64,000 bases of DNA from positions 124,001-188,000 of the forward strand of contig JAEYPS010000028.1 in assembly GCA_023410475.1 (NCBI GenBank). Direction: 5' to 3'. This stretch comes from Bacillota bacterium. Its GTDB lineage: Bacteria > Bacillota > Clostridia > Christensenellales > SZUA-584. Below, piece after piece: positions 7,449-15,998 of the stretch. Each line of letters opens with the position of its first letter. Position 1 is the first letter of the stretch. A program made the position numbers and the translations under genes. The notes under the pieces were generated by a model that saw nothing but the letters and a program-made list of their open reading frames with translations, searched no databases and was not told the origin of the DNA.

Positions 7449-8669
7449 GTGGATAAAACGATGAAGATGAAAAGGATATGTTCTTTAATAACCGCGTTGC
7501 TTATAATAGTTGCGTTTCCCGCGGTGGCTTTCGCGACGGATATTTCGGTGACAGCGGATTCGAACGCAGTTAAGGCCGGAGATACCGTCACCGTCACCGT
7601 TATCGTATCCGCCGAGCATATCGCCGCGGCGAGCGGCGTATTTACGTATGACCCGGCGCTGCTGTCATATATAAGCAGCAACGGAGGCGCATCGGACGGA
7701 TACATTAATATGATATCGTCAGCGAAGGGCGGTGCGTCCTCGCTGACAGCTGTGATGAAATTCAAGGCTTTAAGCGGTGGAGAAGCCGAAATATACGTGA
7801 CCATGGAAAGTGTGCTCTCATATGACGAAAAGCAGCTTGAAAACGCCGAAGCGGGCGTCAGCGTTAAGGTTGAGTCTTCGGGGAGCAATAATACCGGGGC
7901 AACGGGCGGCAAAACCGAAACCGCCGTGGATGTTTCGCTGACGGGAGTGGCCGCCGGAAACGTAATGGGCTCCGAGGGCGAGATGTATGTATGGCGCTCG
8001 CTGACGAGCCTTACGCTGCCTTCCGGTTTTTATGACAGACAGATAACGTATAAGGGAGAATACGTGGGCGGAGCCGCGATACCCGACAAGGAAGACCTAG
8101 TGCTGCTGTATCTCTCCGACAAGGCGGGTAAAAACGCCGGGTACTACGTTTACGACGAAAAAAACAACATGCTATTCCCGTATCTTACAGTGGCATCAGT
8201 GTACGCCGATTTCACGCTCATATGGCCGGGCGAGGGAGTCGCCGCGCCCGAAGGGTTTAAACCGGCTGCGCTAAATTGGAAAGAAAGAGACGTCCCCGCT
8301 TGGACTGAGGACGGCGACGAATCCGTTTATCTTATATACGCACGCGATTCGGCGGGTGAAACGGGGTTTTATCTCTACAACAAAGACGATAAATCCGTGC
8401 AGCGCTATAAGGGCAGCTCAGACGCGAAACCTGCCCCGGCCGCGGAACAGACGGCACAGCCCGCGCCGACGCAGGCTGCTGTACAACCCGTATCGGGCAT
8501 TACACTTGAACCGGCTATGTTGATAGCGATCGCGGCGGGGTTCGCGGTGCTTGCGGCGGCAGCGGCGTTTTTCGCCGTGCTGTATTTCAAATCGAGAGGC
8601 AAACAAAAACCCGAGCCAGCGGTGAGCCCGGGTGAAACGATCATACGCGTTAAGGACGCCGATATTTAA
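7449..8669 (+). CDS. Membrane-anchored cohesin-domain protein
   Basis: 406 residues. A signal peptide ends near AFATD. A cohesin-like domain follows (about 30-140) with ISVTADSNAVKAGDTVTVTV, FTYDPALLSYISS, GGASSLTAVMKFKAL and the usual beta-strand spacing. Next come a roughly 200-residue region of two similar YLSDKAGKNAGYYVYDEKN-like and YARDSAGETGFYLYNKDD-like segments, a Pro/Ala/Gln-rich linker, one membrane helix (MLIAIAAGFAVLAAAAAFFAVLYF) and a short cytoplasmic tail. The start is GTG at 7449, with AGGGGG 8 bases before it. Paired with the upstream dockerin SpoIID protein, it looks like a single-site surface receptor for that enzyme. The pairing is inferred from the domains and adjacency. 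Confidence 0.87.
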   Translation: MDKTMKMKRICSLITALLIIVAFPAVAFATDISVTADSNAVKAGDTVTVTVIVSAEHIAAASGVFTYDPALLSYISSNGGASDGYINMISSAKGGASSLTAVMKFKALSGGEAEIYVTMESVLSYDEKQLENAEAGVSVKVESSGSNNTGATGGKTETAVDVSLTGVAAGNVMGSEGEMYVWRSLTSLTLPSGFYDRQITYKGEYVGGAAIPDKEDLVLLYLSDKAGKNAGYYVYDEKNNMLFPYLTVASVYADFTLIWPGEGVAAPEGFKPAALNWKERDVPAWTEDGDESVYLIYARDSAGETGFYLYNKDDKSVQRYKGSSDAKPAPAAEQTAQPAPTQAAVQPVSGITLEPAMLIAIAAGFAVLAAAAAFFAVLYFKSRGKQKPEPAVSPGETIIRVKDADI

Positions 8670-8689
8670 GCGGATCTGATCTTAGAATT

Positions 8690-8726
8690 GAACGTCAACC
8701 TATTATAATGAGTCTGGTTGACGTTC
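8690..8726. terminator. Perfect inverted repeat between convergent genes
   Basis: Eleven-base arms GAACGTCAACC and exact complement, with a 15-base loop. It sits just after the cohesin gene and over the last codons of the minus-strand membrane gene. It is a candidate bidirectional terminator, although no clear T-run follows on either strand. Confidence 0.55.
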
Positions 8727-9131
8727 CTTTGTTCTTTGCGGCGGTAACTTTACCATCATTGTCATAGAGGCTAAACCAATCCCGTAACAAACTACGCTGT
8801 ATAAACTTGTAACCAATAATTGCCACGTATACGGTAAGTTATATATTGATGCCATCAGATATGTAAACAGTACGTATATTACTATTCCAGAAAACAAAAA
8901 TACTATAAGCTTTAATTTTTTAAAAGAACTTTCTCTTATCGCTTTTTTCTTTACATAATGAAATAATAAAGCTACAGCCTGGCCAATATAATAAAGAGCA
9001 AAAATAAAAAAAACAAAGATAAATGCAGGCGATACAACTAATAAGAATCTTTGCTGAAGAATAAGTAATATACCCAATAACATGTTGAGTATAATAGATA
9101 TTGCAGAGATCGTAATTAATTCCTTGCGCAT
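8703..9131 (-). CDS. Four-helix small membrane protein, family not recognised
   Basis: 142 residues with four hydrophobic segments (about 5-26, 32-55, 75-95 and 103-125) separated by short charged loops (YVKKKAIRESSFKKLK). It ends in a charged tail. An AGGA site lies 7 bases before the ATG. The gene is distinctly AT-rich compared with its neighbours, which suggests relaxed selection or recent arrival. Nothing points to a reaction. An inverted repeat overlaps its last codons. Confidence 0.72.
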   Translation of the reverse strand: MRKELITISAISIILNMLLGILLILQQRFLLVVSPAFIFVFFIFALYYIGQAVALLFHYVKKKAIRESSFKKLKLIVFLFSGIVIYVLFTYLMASIYNLPYTWQLLVTSLYSVVCYGIGLASMTMMVKLPPQRTKERQPDSL

Positions 9132-9156
9132 TCATCTATCCTCGATTCATAAATTC

Positions 9157-10020
9157 CTATACGCTTTCCTGCACTATTATAGTTATGCCCGTATCCGGGA
9201 ACGTCTTTTTTACCTTCTTTTTAGTGCACGCGTTGAATTTGACCTCGCGCTCTCCGAGCTTGAAAAATGTGACGCGCACCTTCCATACCTTGACGCCGTC
9301 GCTTTCCGACTCCGGCTTTGTATATACTATGTCCTGATTTACCCCGTCAACGACCGCATAGACGGAATCGATGGCGGCGGGGGTCTTAAGCGTGAATGTG
9401 ACTGTTTTGCCTTTTGATATAGTCTTTGACGTAGACTCCGCGGTGTATTTGAATGTGACGTCTATCTTTATCGGGGTCTTGGGCACCATCGCCTTGCCTC
9501 CCGATGTCAGATTGCATCTGAACTGCACCTTGCGGTTTCCGCCCTTTGTAAAGTGTATCCTTGTCTGCCATATACGCGCGCCGTTGTCTGTGGTAAAGTT
9601 CGTATATATCTTTCCGGTATCGCCGTCGATAATCGTCTGTATGCTCTTTACCTTCTCGGAAGTAACTATTTTAAAGTATATGGGCTCGCCAGTTTCGACG
9701 CTCGTCTTGTCCGCAATTGCCTGAGGAAAGGACAAAGAGCCGTCATCGTTAGTTTTTAAAGGCGGGAACGAGACGTCGGGCGTAGGCGAGGGAGTGGGCG
9801 CAAGAGTTGCCGTGGGCGCCTCTGTCGGGATGAGCGTAGGCAAAGGCGTTGCGACGGGCGATGGCGACACCTCAACTACAGGCGCGCTCTCGGTTGACTC
9901 AGGTTTCCCGGCGCTCTCCGAGCACGCCGATAATGATACCAGAACAAACACGATTGCAACGATGACCGCGGCGCACCTGCGCGATATGTGATAGTATGAG
10001 GGCGATGACACATTGGGCAT
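9157..10020 (-). CDS. Lipoprotein with Pro/Thr-rich stalk and two Ig-like domains
   Basis: 287 residues from the ATG at 10020, chosen because AAAGGAG lies 7 bases upstream. A longer in-frame start at 10065 has no such site. A signal peptide ends in the lipobox SLSAC. A Pro/Thr/Ser/Ala-rich stalk follows (about 35-90), then two similar beta-rich domains, each with a Trp-rich strand (IWQTRIHFTKGGNRKVQFRC and VWKVRVTFFKLGEREVKFNA). That pattern looks like an internal duplication of an Ig-like fold. It is probably anchored outside the membrane. The partner is unknown. Confidence 0.82.
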   Translation of the reverse strand: MPNVSSPSYYHISRRCAAVIVAIVFVLVSLSACSESAGKPESTESAPVVEVSPSPVATPLPTLIPTEAPTATLAPTPSPTPDVSFPPLKTNDDGSLSFPQAIADKTSVETGEPIYFKIVTSEKVKSIQTIIDGDTGKIYTNFTTDNGARIWQTRIHFTKGGNRKVQFRCNLTSGGKAMVPKTPIKIDVTFKYTAESTSKTISKGKTVTFTLKTPAAIDSVYAVVDGVNQDIVYTKPESESDGVKVWKVRVTFFKLGEREVKFNACTKKKVKKTFPDTGITIIVQESV

Positions 10021-10163
10021 AATGAACTCCTTTAATAAGGTAATAAGCCGCAAGCTGAAAATCATTGATGCGAAAAGGGGGCAAGGGCAAGCCGGAATAA
10101 CTATAAACTAATGCTTATTATATCACTTTTTGCACGGCAATCAATCTGTTACGCGCCCATTGT

Positions 10164-11294
10164 CTATTGGATAGGCGACAGCAGAGGCTTTTCATATATG
10201 CGGTAGGTCTTTATATATTCAAGCCCCAGCTTCTCGAGCGCGTTCTTTATGCTGAGATTATCCTCCAGTATGTAATTGGCCTCGACGCGAATTTTTCTTG
10301 GAGCAAGATGTCTGTAGAGGTTTATATACATCAAAGCGTCGAGCGCGTTTTTCTGCCAGTCGGGGTGCACGGCGAGCCCGAACAGCCTGTAGTCTTTAAG
10401 CTTTCGCAGGCCGAGCAGCAGCCTTGCCCAGCCAAAAGGCAGCAGCCTTCCGTTTATGCGCCTGAGCAGTATGTTTATATCGGGAAATCCAAGACAGAAG
10501 CCGACGGGCTTTCCGTTGTCTTCTACCATCCACACGGCGTCGGGGTCTACTATAAGCTTTAGCTTTCGTAGCATGTCCTCCATCACGGCAAGCTCAAGCG
10601 GCACATACCCCCAGTTATCAGCCAGCGCCAAATTGGATATCTCCCAGATAGCGCGAGCGTCCTCTTTAATATTGCGGGTGTTGAGCCGGCGTATGCTTAT
10701 GTTGGGATAACGCTCGAAGTATTTATCATAGAGCCGGTGGAAGCGCTCGGGGATGGCATAGCCTTTTTCGCTGTCCGCTTCGTATACGAGCAGGTCCTTC
10801 GTCTTCTCGTACCCGAGATCGGCAAAAAAACGGTGGTAGTAAGGCGGATTCCAGGGCGACATATAGACAGGAGGGCTGTCATAGCCGTTTACGACAAACC
10901 CCCAGTTCTCGGCCGCGGGGTGGATGGGCCCTCTTATCGTATCCATGCCTTTGCCTAGGAGCCATTCTTCGGCGGCCTTTACAAGAAGCCTTCCCGCGCC
11001 ATCGTCGTCTATGCACTCATAAGCTCCGAAAAACCCCATATTCGTATTGTAATATCTGTTGAACGTGTGGTCGATATAAGCTATAGTGCGGCCTACAGCC
11101 TTGCCTTCATCGTTAACCGTTAGAAACAGCTCGTAATCGGAATTCTTTAAGATAGGGTTGTTTTGGGCATAATACGCATTCTTCTCGTCCGCCCACAGAG
11201 GCGGGGCGTAGCAGGGGCTTTTCCCGTGTATGGTTTGAGGCAGACGTACGAAATCTCTCATCTGCTTTTTGCCGGTGACTTTTACGATGCGCAT
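10164..11294 (-). CDS. GNAT-like acyltransferase family protein
   Basis: 376 residues from the ATG at 11294, which has AAGGGAG about 7 bases upstream. A longer frame begins at 11324, but its first codons contain this ribosome site. The sequence resembles uncharacterised GNAT-related proteins of about 380 residues: an N-terminal half with NPILKNSDYELFL, GRTIAYID and TIRGPIHPAAENWGFVVNGYDSPPVYMSPWNPPYY, and a C-terminal acetyltransferase-like half with WMVEDNGKPVGFCLGFPDIN, RLFGLAVHPDWQ and an EANYILEDNLSIKNALEKLG acceptor-site pattern. The substrate is unknown. The cysE gene lies upstream on the same strand but is separated by a hairpin. Confidence 0.8.
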   Translation of the reverse strand: MRIVKVTGKKQMRDFVRLPQTIHGKSPCYAPPLWADEKNAYYAQNNPILKNSDYELFLTVNDEGKAVGRTIAYIDHTFNRYYNTNMGFFGAYECIDDDGAGRLLVKAAEEWLLGKGMDTIRGPIHPAAENWGFVVNGYDSPPVYMSPWNPPYYHRFFADLGYEKTKDLLVYEADSEKGYAIPERFHRLYDKYFERYPNISIRRLNTRNIKEDARAIWEISNLALADNWGYVPLELAVMEDMLRKLKLIVDPDAVWMVEDNGKPVGFCLGFPDINILLRRINGRLLPFGWARLLLGLRKLKDYRLFGLAVHPDWQKNALDALMYINLYRHLAPRKIRVEANYILEDNLSIKNALEKLGLEYIKTYRIYEKPLLSPIQ

Positions 11295-11323
11295 ATAATA
11301 CTCCCTTTTGTTAATACGGGGCA

Positions 11324-11349
11324 CCTAAAAAGCCCTGAGGCTTTTTAGG
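11324..11349 (-). terminator. Terminator-like hairpin downstream of cysE
   Basis: Eleven-base perfect stem (CCTAAAAAGCC and complement) with loop CTGA, located between the cysE stop and the start of the acyltransferase gene. Its right arm belongs to a 24-base motif repeated at 34411. Confidence 0.6.
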
Positions 11350-11456
11350 GTGTGCATATGGGGTTAACAATGGTTTATTAATTATATCAGACAAAGCGGG
11401 AAAACCGCAACGTGCCTCTCCGAAAGCAGATATGCAGCGGCTTTGTGATAAAAGCC

Positions 11457-12362
11457 TTATTTGCGCTTTATGACCGGGGACGGCTGCGCGTTGAACACGG
11501 TGGAATAAGGAGGAACGGATTCCGTCAGCCATACGTTGCCGCCTATCACCGAGTCGTGGCCTATCCTTGTGTCCCCGCCGAGTATCGTCGCGCCCGCGTA
11601 GATGACTACATTGTCTTCGATGTCGGGATGCCTCTTTATGCCCTTTATGGGGTTGCCGTGTTCATCGAGAGGGAAGCTTTTGGCGCCGAGCGTAACGCCC
11701 TGATACAGCTTTACGTTGTTGCCTATCGTGCATGTCTCGCCGATGACGACGCCCGTGCCGTGGTCGATAAAAAAGCTCTTGCCTATGGAGGCGCCCGGGT
11801 GTATGTCGATACCGGTGTTCTTGTGAGCGTATTCAGTCATGATGCGCGGTATAATGGGAACGCCGAGACTGAATATAAGGTGAGCTATACGGTAGATGCT
11901 GACCGCTTCGATGGAAGGATAGCTGAGTATTATCTCCTCATATGATTTGCCCGCGGGGTCGCCCTCATAGGCGGCCTGAATGTCAAGCCCTACAGCGCTC
12001 TTTATACCGGGCAGGCCTTCAAGAACGCTTACGGTTATATCCTCGGCGATCTCTGAGCATTCATGCGGGCTTTTTGTTTTGCGGCAGTCATGTAAAAGCG
12101 CGTTGCTGATAACGCAGCAAAGGCTGCCCGCCGCCGATACGAGCTTTGTGTGAAGGCGGCTTTCAAGCGCGAAATTGTCAACGGGCGTCTGCTCATAGAC
12201 TCCCGGAAGCAGCAGGCTTCTTAGCTCTTTGAGCACGCCTATCACCTGAGCACGCGTTGTATAGTTGAGTATGTCATTTCCGGCATAATTGCTTTGACAG
12301 CTGTTTGCCAAAGCGCAGGATACGTTTTTTGAGTTTTCCACCAGCCAATCATTAAGTCTCAT
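11457..12362 (-). CDS. cysE: Serine O-acetyltransferase
   Basis: CysE makes O-acetylserine from serine and acetyl-CoA, the sulfide acceptor for CysK. The 301 residues match the longer EpsC/SatA type. The C-terminal left-handed beta-helix hexapeptide repeats are clear: DIHPGASIGKSFFIDHGTGVVIGE (with the catalytic HG), NVKLYQGVTLGAKS, RHPDIEDNVVIYAGATILGG and IGGNVWLTESVPP. The N-terminal helical region is also family-typical. It diverges from the nifS-metY cluster across a 117-base intergenic region, and cysK lies in that cluster. This supports a coordinated cysteine regulon. Confidence 0.97.
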   Translation of the reverse strand: MRLNDWLVENSKNVSCALANSCQSNYAGNDILNYTTRAQVIGVLKELRSLLLPGVYEQTPVDNFALESRLHTKLVSAAGSLCCVISNALLHDCRKTKSPHECSEIAEDITVSVLEGLPGIKSAVGLDIQAAYEGDPAGKSYEEIILSYPSIEAVSIYRIAHLIFSLGVPIIPRIMTEYAHKNTGIDIHPGASIGKSFFIDHGTGVVIGETCTIGNNVKLYQGVTLGAKSFPLDEHGNPIKGIKRHPDIEDNVVIYAGATILGGDTRIGHDSVIGGNVWLTESVPPYSTVFNAQPSPVIKRK

Positions 12363-12397
12363 ACTGTAAACTTCCTTGTATATATTTATTTTTTATA

Positions 12398-12426
12398 TTG
12401 ACAAACCATTTTAACAGATATATTAT
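12398..12426 (+). promoter_or_regulatory. Promoter of the nifS sulfur operon
   Basis: TTGACA at 12398-12403, an exact 17-base spacer, then TATTAT at 12421-12426, 54 bases before the nifS ATG. The region between promoter and gene contains AATAGGA twice (12450-12475), which may be part of a regulator site such as that of the Rrf2 protein encoded in the operon. Confidence 0.75.
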
Positions 12427-12479
12427 AGCATTGTAAATCATACTAAAGCAATAGGAATTATACGAATAGGACAGACGAT

Positions 12480-13682
12480 ATGAAAAGAGAAGTTTACCTT
12501 GATCACGCGGCAACTGCATATGTAAGGCCTGAAGTCATAGAAATCATGACTGGGTATATGGGCGAGCCTTACGGGAACGCTTCGAGCCTTCATGTTTTTG
12601 GCGCAAGGTCAAGAAAAGCAATTGAAGAATCAAGAGCCGTTATTGCCGGCGTACTCCACGCCCGGCCTGACGAGATATATTTCACTTCGGGAGGAACGGA
12701 ATCGGACAACTGGGCGGTAAAAGGCGCCGCATATATGAACAAAGAAAAAGGAAGGCATATAATAACGTCTAAGATAGAGCACCCGGCAGTGCTCAGCGCC
12801 TGCAGGGAGCTCGAGAGCGACGGGTTTGAAGTAACATATCTTGACGTGGATGAATACGGCACGGTAGATACCGGGCAGCTTAAAAACGCTCTGCGTCAGG
12901 ATACGATACTCGTCAGCATCATGGCGGCAAACAACGAGATTGGGACTATTCAGCCGATCGCCGAGATAGGCAGGATTATAAAAGAGAATTCAAAAGCGCT
13001 TTTTCACGTTGACGCGGTGCAGGCCGCGGGCGCTATCGAAATAAGGCTGGACAGCCTCGCTGTTGACCTTATGTCTTTATCCGCGCACAAGTTTTACGGA
13101 CCCAAGGGCACAGGCGCGTTGTATATCCGCAAGGGCTTGCGCATACGTCCTCTGCATGCCGGAGGCGAACAGGAGCGGGGCAGGCGCGCCGGAACGGAGA
13201 ACGTCCCCGGCATAGCGGGCATGGCGAAGGCGCTAGAGCTTGCGGCGGCTGAGATGCCGCAGGAGAGCGCGAGGCAGGCCGCGCTGCGAGACAGACTGAT
13301 AGAAAAGGTTTTGGGAAATATAGAAAGGTCAAGGCTTAACGGGCATAAAGAGAACCGCCTCCCCAACAACGCGAGCTTTGTATTTGAGGGCATTGAAGGC
13401 GAATCGCTGATAATGCGCCTGAGCGCAATGGGCATAGCAGCCTCCACAGGCTCGGCGTGCTCGTCAGCCTCGCTCGAGCCGTCCCACGTGCTGCTGGCCA
13501 TAGGTCTTCCGCACGAGATTGCGCACGGCTCATGTCGTATGACCGTAGGCAGAAAAACGACACAAGAGGATATAGACTACGCCGCGGACGCTCTTATAAG
13601 CATCGTGCGTGAACTCAGGGAGATGTCGCCGCTTTGGGAAGCATCGCAGCGGTGTACGAGTGATTTGATGAAAGGAGAATAA
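12480..13682 (+). CDS. nifS: Cysteine desulfurase (NifS/IscS type)
   Basis: A PLP enzyme that converts cysteine to alanine plus persulfide sulfur for Fe-S cluster assembly. At 400 residues it opens with VYLDHAATAYVRPEV. SAHKFYGPKG carries the PLP lysine (K204), and the catalytic loop STGSACSSASLEPSHV holds the nucleophilic cysteine (C327). The loop is of the longer group I (NifS/IscS) form. The scaffold gene follows 1 base after the stop. AGGA lies 7 bases before the ATG. Sitting with cysK and met genes, it may also take part in sulfur recycling. Confidence 0.96.
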   Translation: MKREVYLDHAATAYVRPEVIEIMTGYMGEPYGNASSLHVFGARSRKAIEESRAVIAGVLHARPDEIYFTSGGTESDNWAVKGAAYMNKEKGRHIITSKIEHPAVLSACRELESDGFEVTYLDVDEYGTVDTGQLKNALRQDTILVSIMAANNEIGTIQPIAEIGRIIKENSKALFHVDAVQAAGAIEIRLDSLAVDLMSLSAHKFYGPKGTGALYIRKGLRIRPLHAGGEQERGRRAGTENVPGIAGMAKALELAAAEMPQESARQAALRDRLIEKVLGNIERSRLNGHKENRLPNNASFVFEGIEGESLIMRLSAMGIAASTGSACSSASLEPSHVLLAIGLPHEIAHGSCRMTVGRKTTQEDIDYAADALISIVRELREMSPLWEASQRCTSDLMKGE

Positions 13683-13683
13683 T

Positions 13684-14067
13684 ATGTACAGCGAAAAGGT
13701 TATGGAGCATTTTTCGTGTCCGCACAACATGGGTGAGCTAAAGGACGCGAACGCCATAGGCGAAGTGGGCAACGCCAAGTGCGGAGATATAATGAGGATG
13801 TTTCTGAAAATAGAGGACGACATAATAAAGGACGCGTCGTTCAAGACGTTCGGCTGCTGCGCGGCCATAGCGTCGAGCAGCGTAGCGACGGATCTCGTTA
13901 AGGGCAAAAGCGTAGAAGAAGCGCTGAGCATAAAGAACTCCGACGTTGTGGAGCAGCTCGACGGGCTGCCGCCCGTTAAGGTGCATTGCTCTGTGCTCGC
14001 CGAAGAAGCTATAAGAAAGGCAATAGAAAACTACAAAAACGAGCAGAACGATAAGGGAGAGAATTAA
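13684..14067 (+). CDS. nifU: Fe-S cluster scaffold protein (IscU/NifU N-terminal type)
   Basis: 127 residues that receive sulfur from the desulfurase and assemble [2Fe-2S] clusters. All three scaffold cysteines are present: C33 in GNAKCGD (with D35), C58 or C59 in FGCCAAIASSS, and C102 in VHCSVLAEEAI. The LPPVK motif, a chaperone HscA recognition signature in IscU, appears in the order LPPVKVHC. It is coupled closely to nifS, and its stop overlaps the metA start by one base. Confidence 0.95.
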   Translation: MYSEKVMEHFSCPHNMGELKDANAIGEVGNAKCGDIMRMFLKIEDDIIKDASFKTFGCCAAIASSSVATDLVKGKSVEEALSIKNSDVVEQLDGLPPVKVHCSVLAEEAIRKAIENYKNEQNDKGEN

Positions 14068-14981
14068 TGCCAATAAAAATACCCGAGAGCCTGCCCGCGT
14101 ACGCGGCGCTAAGCAATGAAAACATATTCGTTATGACGGAGGACAGGGCTCTTCATCAGGACATCCGTCCTCTCGAGATCGCGATACTCAACATAATGCC
14201 CGACAAGATAACGGCGGAAACGCAGCTGTTGCGCCTTATTGGCAACACGGCACTTCAGGTAAACGTCGTGTTTGTGAAAACGGCTACATATTCTCCCACA
14301 TTCACCTCCGCTGAGCACCTCGATGCTTTTTACAAGACGTTCGACGATATAAAAGAGAGCAAGTTTGACGGGCTCATTATAACGGGCGCGCCCGTCGAGA
14401 CAATGGAGTTTGAAGATGTCTTCTATTGGAACGAGCTTAAAGGCATAATGGAGTGGAGCAGGACGCATGTGTTTTCCACGATGCATATATGCTGGGGGGC
14501 GCAGGCCGGTCTATATTACCACTACGGCATTCCGAAGAGTATGCTGCCCGAAAAGAAGTTCGGAGTGTTCGCTCACACGCTGAATAACGATAATATCAAG
14601 CTGCTGCGCGGGTTTGACGACGTGTATTATGTTCCCCATTCTAGGCATACCGAGGTCATGCGCGAGGATATCGAAAGCGACAGCCGCCTTCAAATACTCT
14701 CGGAATCGGATGAGTCGGGGGTATGCATAGTATCGGCGATGAACGGGAGGCAGATATTTGTGATGGGGCACCCCGAATACGACCAGTATGCACTGCACAG
14801 GGAGTATGTACGAGATATCGCCAAAGGCATGGATGTCGCTCCCGCGAGCAACTATTACCCGCAAGGCGATACCGAAAAGCCGCCCGAGGTAACGTGGAGG
14901 AGCCACGCGAACCTGCTGTTTGCGAACTGGCTCAACTATTACGTATATCAGGAGACGCCTTACAGACTGGAACAGATATAG
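14067..14981 (+). CDS. metA: Homoserine O-acetyltransferase (MetA/MetAA)
   Basis: Activates homoserine for methionine synthesis. The 304 residues carry the full catalytic set: C142 in MHICWGAQAG, and H235 with E237 in MGHPEYD. Position 111 is Glu (GAPVE). In this family Glu111 goes with acetyl-CoA use, while Gly111 goes with succinyl-CoA. The acetyl form is therefore expected, and it matches the downstream O-acetylhomoserine sulfhydrylase. The ATG overlaps the nifU stop (TAATG), implying coupled translation. Confidence 0.96.
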   Translation: MPIKIPESLPAYAALSNENIFVMTEDRALHQDIRPLEIAILNIMPDKITAETQLLRLIGNTALQVNVVFVKTATYSPTFTSAEHLDAFYKTFDDIKESKFDGLIITGAPVETMEFEDVFYWNELKGIMEWSRTHVFSTMHICWGAQAGLYYHYGIPKSMLPEKKFGVFAHTLNNDNIKLLRGFDDVYYVPHSRHTEVMREDIESDSRLQILSESDESGVCIVSAMNGRQIFVMGHPEYDQYALHREYVRDIAKGMDVAPASNYYPQGDTEKPPEVTWRSHANLLFANWLNYYVYQETPYRLEQI

Positions 14982-15000
14982 AATTATTGGAGGGAATCAT

Positions 15001-15930
15001 ATGTCAAAGATATATAAGAGCCTTACAGAGCTTATAGGCAACACGCCGCTGTTGGAGCTCACAAATTATACAGAGAAGCAAGGTTTGAAAGCGAGGATAA
15101 TAGGAAAACTTGAATATTTCAATCCCGCTGGGAGCGTAAAGGACAGGATAGCGAAGGCGATGATAGAGGACGCGGAGCGTAAAGGGCTGTTAACACCGGA
15201 TTCGGTGATCGTAGAGCCTACGAGCGGAAATACCGGCATAGGGCTTGCGTCCGTGGCGGCCGCGAAGGGCTACCGCATCATACTTACTATGCCCGAGACC
15301 ATGAGCGTCGAGAGAAGGAACCTGCTTAAGGCTTACGGCGCGGAGCTTGTGCTTACCGACGGAACAAAGGGAATGAGAGGCGCTATTGAGAAGGCCGACG
15401 AGATAGCCAAAGAAGCCCCGAACTCATTCATACCCGGCCAGTTTGTTAACCCCGCTAACCCAGCCTATCATAAAGCGACGACAGGCCCCGAGATATGGCG
15501 GGACACGGACGGCAATATAGACATCTTTGTAGCGGGCGTAGGCACTGGCGGAACGATAACAGGAGCCGGAGAATACCTGAGGTCGAAGAACTCCGATATC
15601 AAAATAACGGCGGTAGAGCCTTTCGACTCGCCGGTGTTATCGGAGGGAAAAGCCGGGCCTCACAAGATTCAGGGCATAGGCGCGGGATTCGTTCCGAGCG
15701 TGCTTAACACGTCGGTATACGACGAGATTATAGCCGTCAGGAACGAAGACGCCTTCAAAACGGGGAAAGAGCTTTCCAAAACGGAAGGGCTGCTTGTGGG
15801 GATATCGTCGGGGGCGGCGGTATGGGCGGCGACGGAGCTGGCAAAGCGCCCGGGGAATGAAGGCAAGACTATAGTCGTTATCTTGCCGGACACAGGCGAG
15901 AGGTATCTATCTACTCCTCTTTTTGAGTAA
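15001..15930 (+). CDS. cysK: Cysteine synthase (O-acetylserine sulfhydrylase)
   Basis: A PLP enzyme that joins O-acetylserine and sulfide to make cysteine. 309 residues from the ATG at 15001, chosen for GGAGGG 6 bases upstream; the frame extends further upstream without support. Motifs are LTELIGNTPLLEL, NPAGSVKDR (PLP Lys47), VEPTSGNTGIGLA (substrate loop), GVGTGGTITGAGEYLR and GISSGAAVWAA. It works with the divergent cysE product. It lies 19 bases after metA, in one operon. Confidence 0.96.
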   Translation: MSKIYKSLTELIGNTPLLELTNYTEKQGLKARIIGKLEYFNPAGSVKDRIAKAMIEDAERKGLLTPDSVIVEPTSGNTGIGLASVAAAKGYRIILTMPETMSVERRNLLKAYGAELVLTDGTKGMRGAIEKADEIAKEAPNSFIPGQFVNPANPAYHKATTGPEIWRDTDGNIDIFVAGVGTGGTITGAGEYLRSKNSDIKITAVEPFDSPVLSEGKAGPHKIQGIGAGFVPSVLNTSVYDEIIAVRNEDAFKTGKELSKTEGLLVGISSGAAVWAATELAKRPGNEGKTIVVILPDTGERYLSTPLFE

Positions 15931-15998
15931 CGGCAATGCCGAGCCGATTATTACCATAGTATTATCGGGGACATGTTTTATCAGGGAAGGTGAACGAT

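Noticed and set aside
5692..8669. Cellulosome scaffoldin and enzyme
   Set aside because: There is a single cohesin, no carbohydrate-binding module and no glycoside hydrolase partner nearby, so this is not a cellulosome locus.
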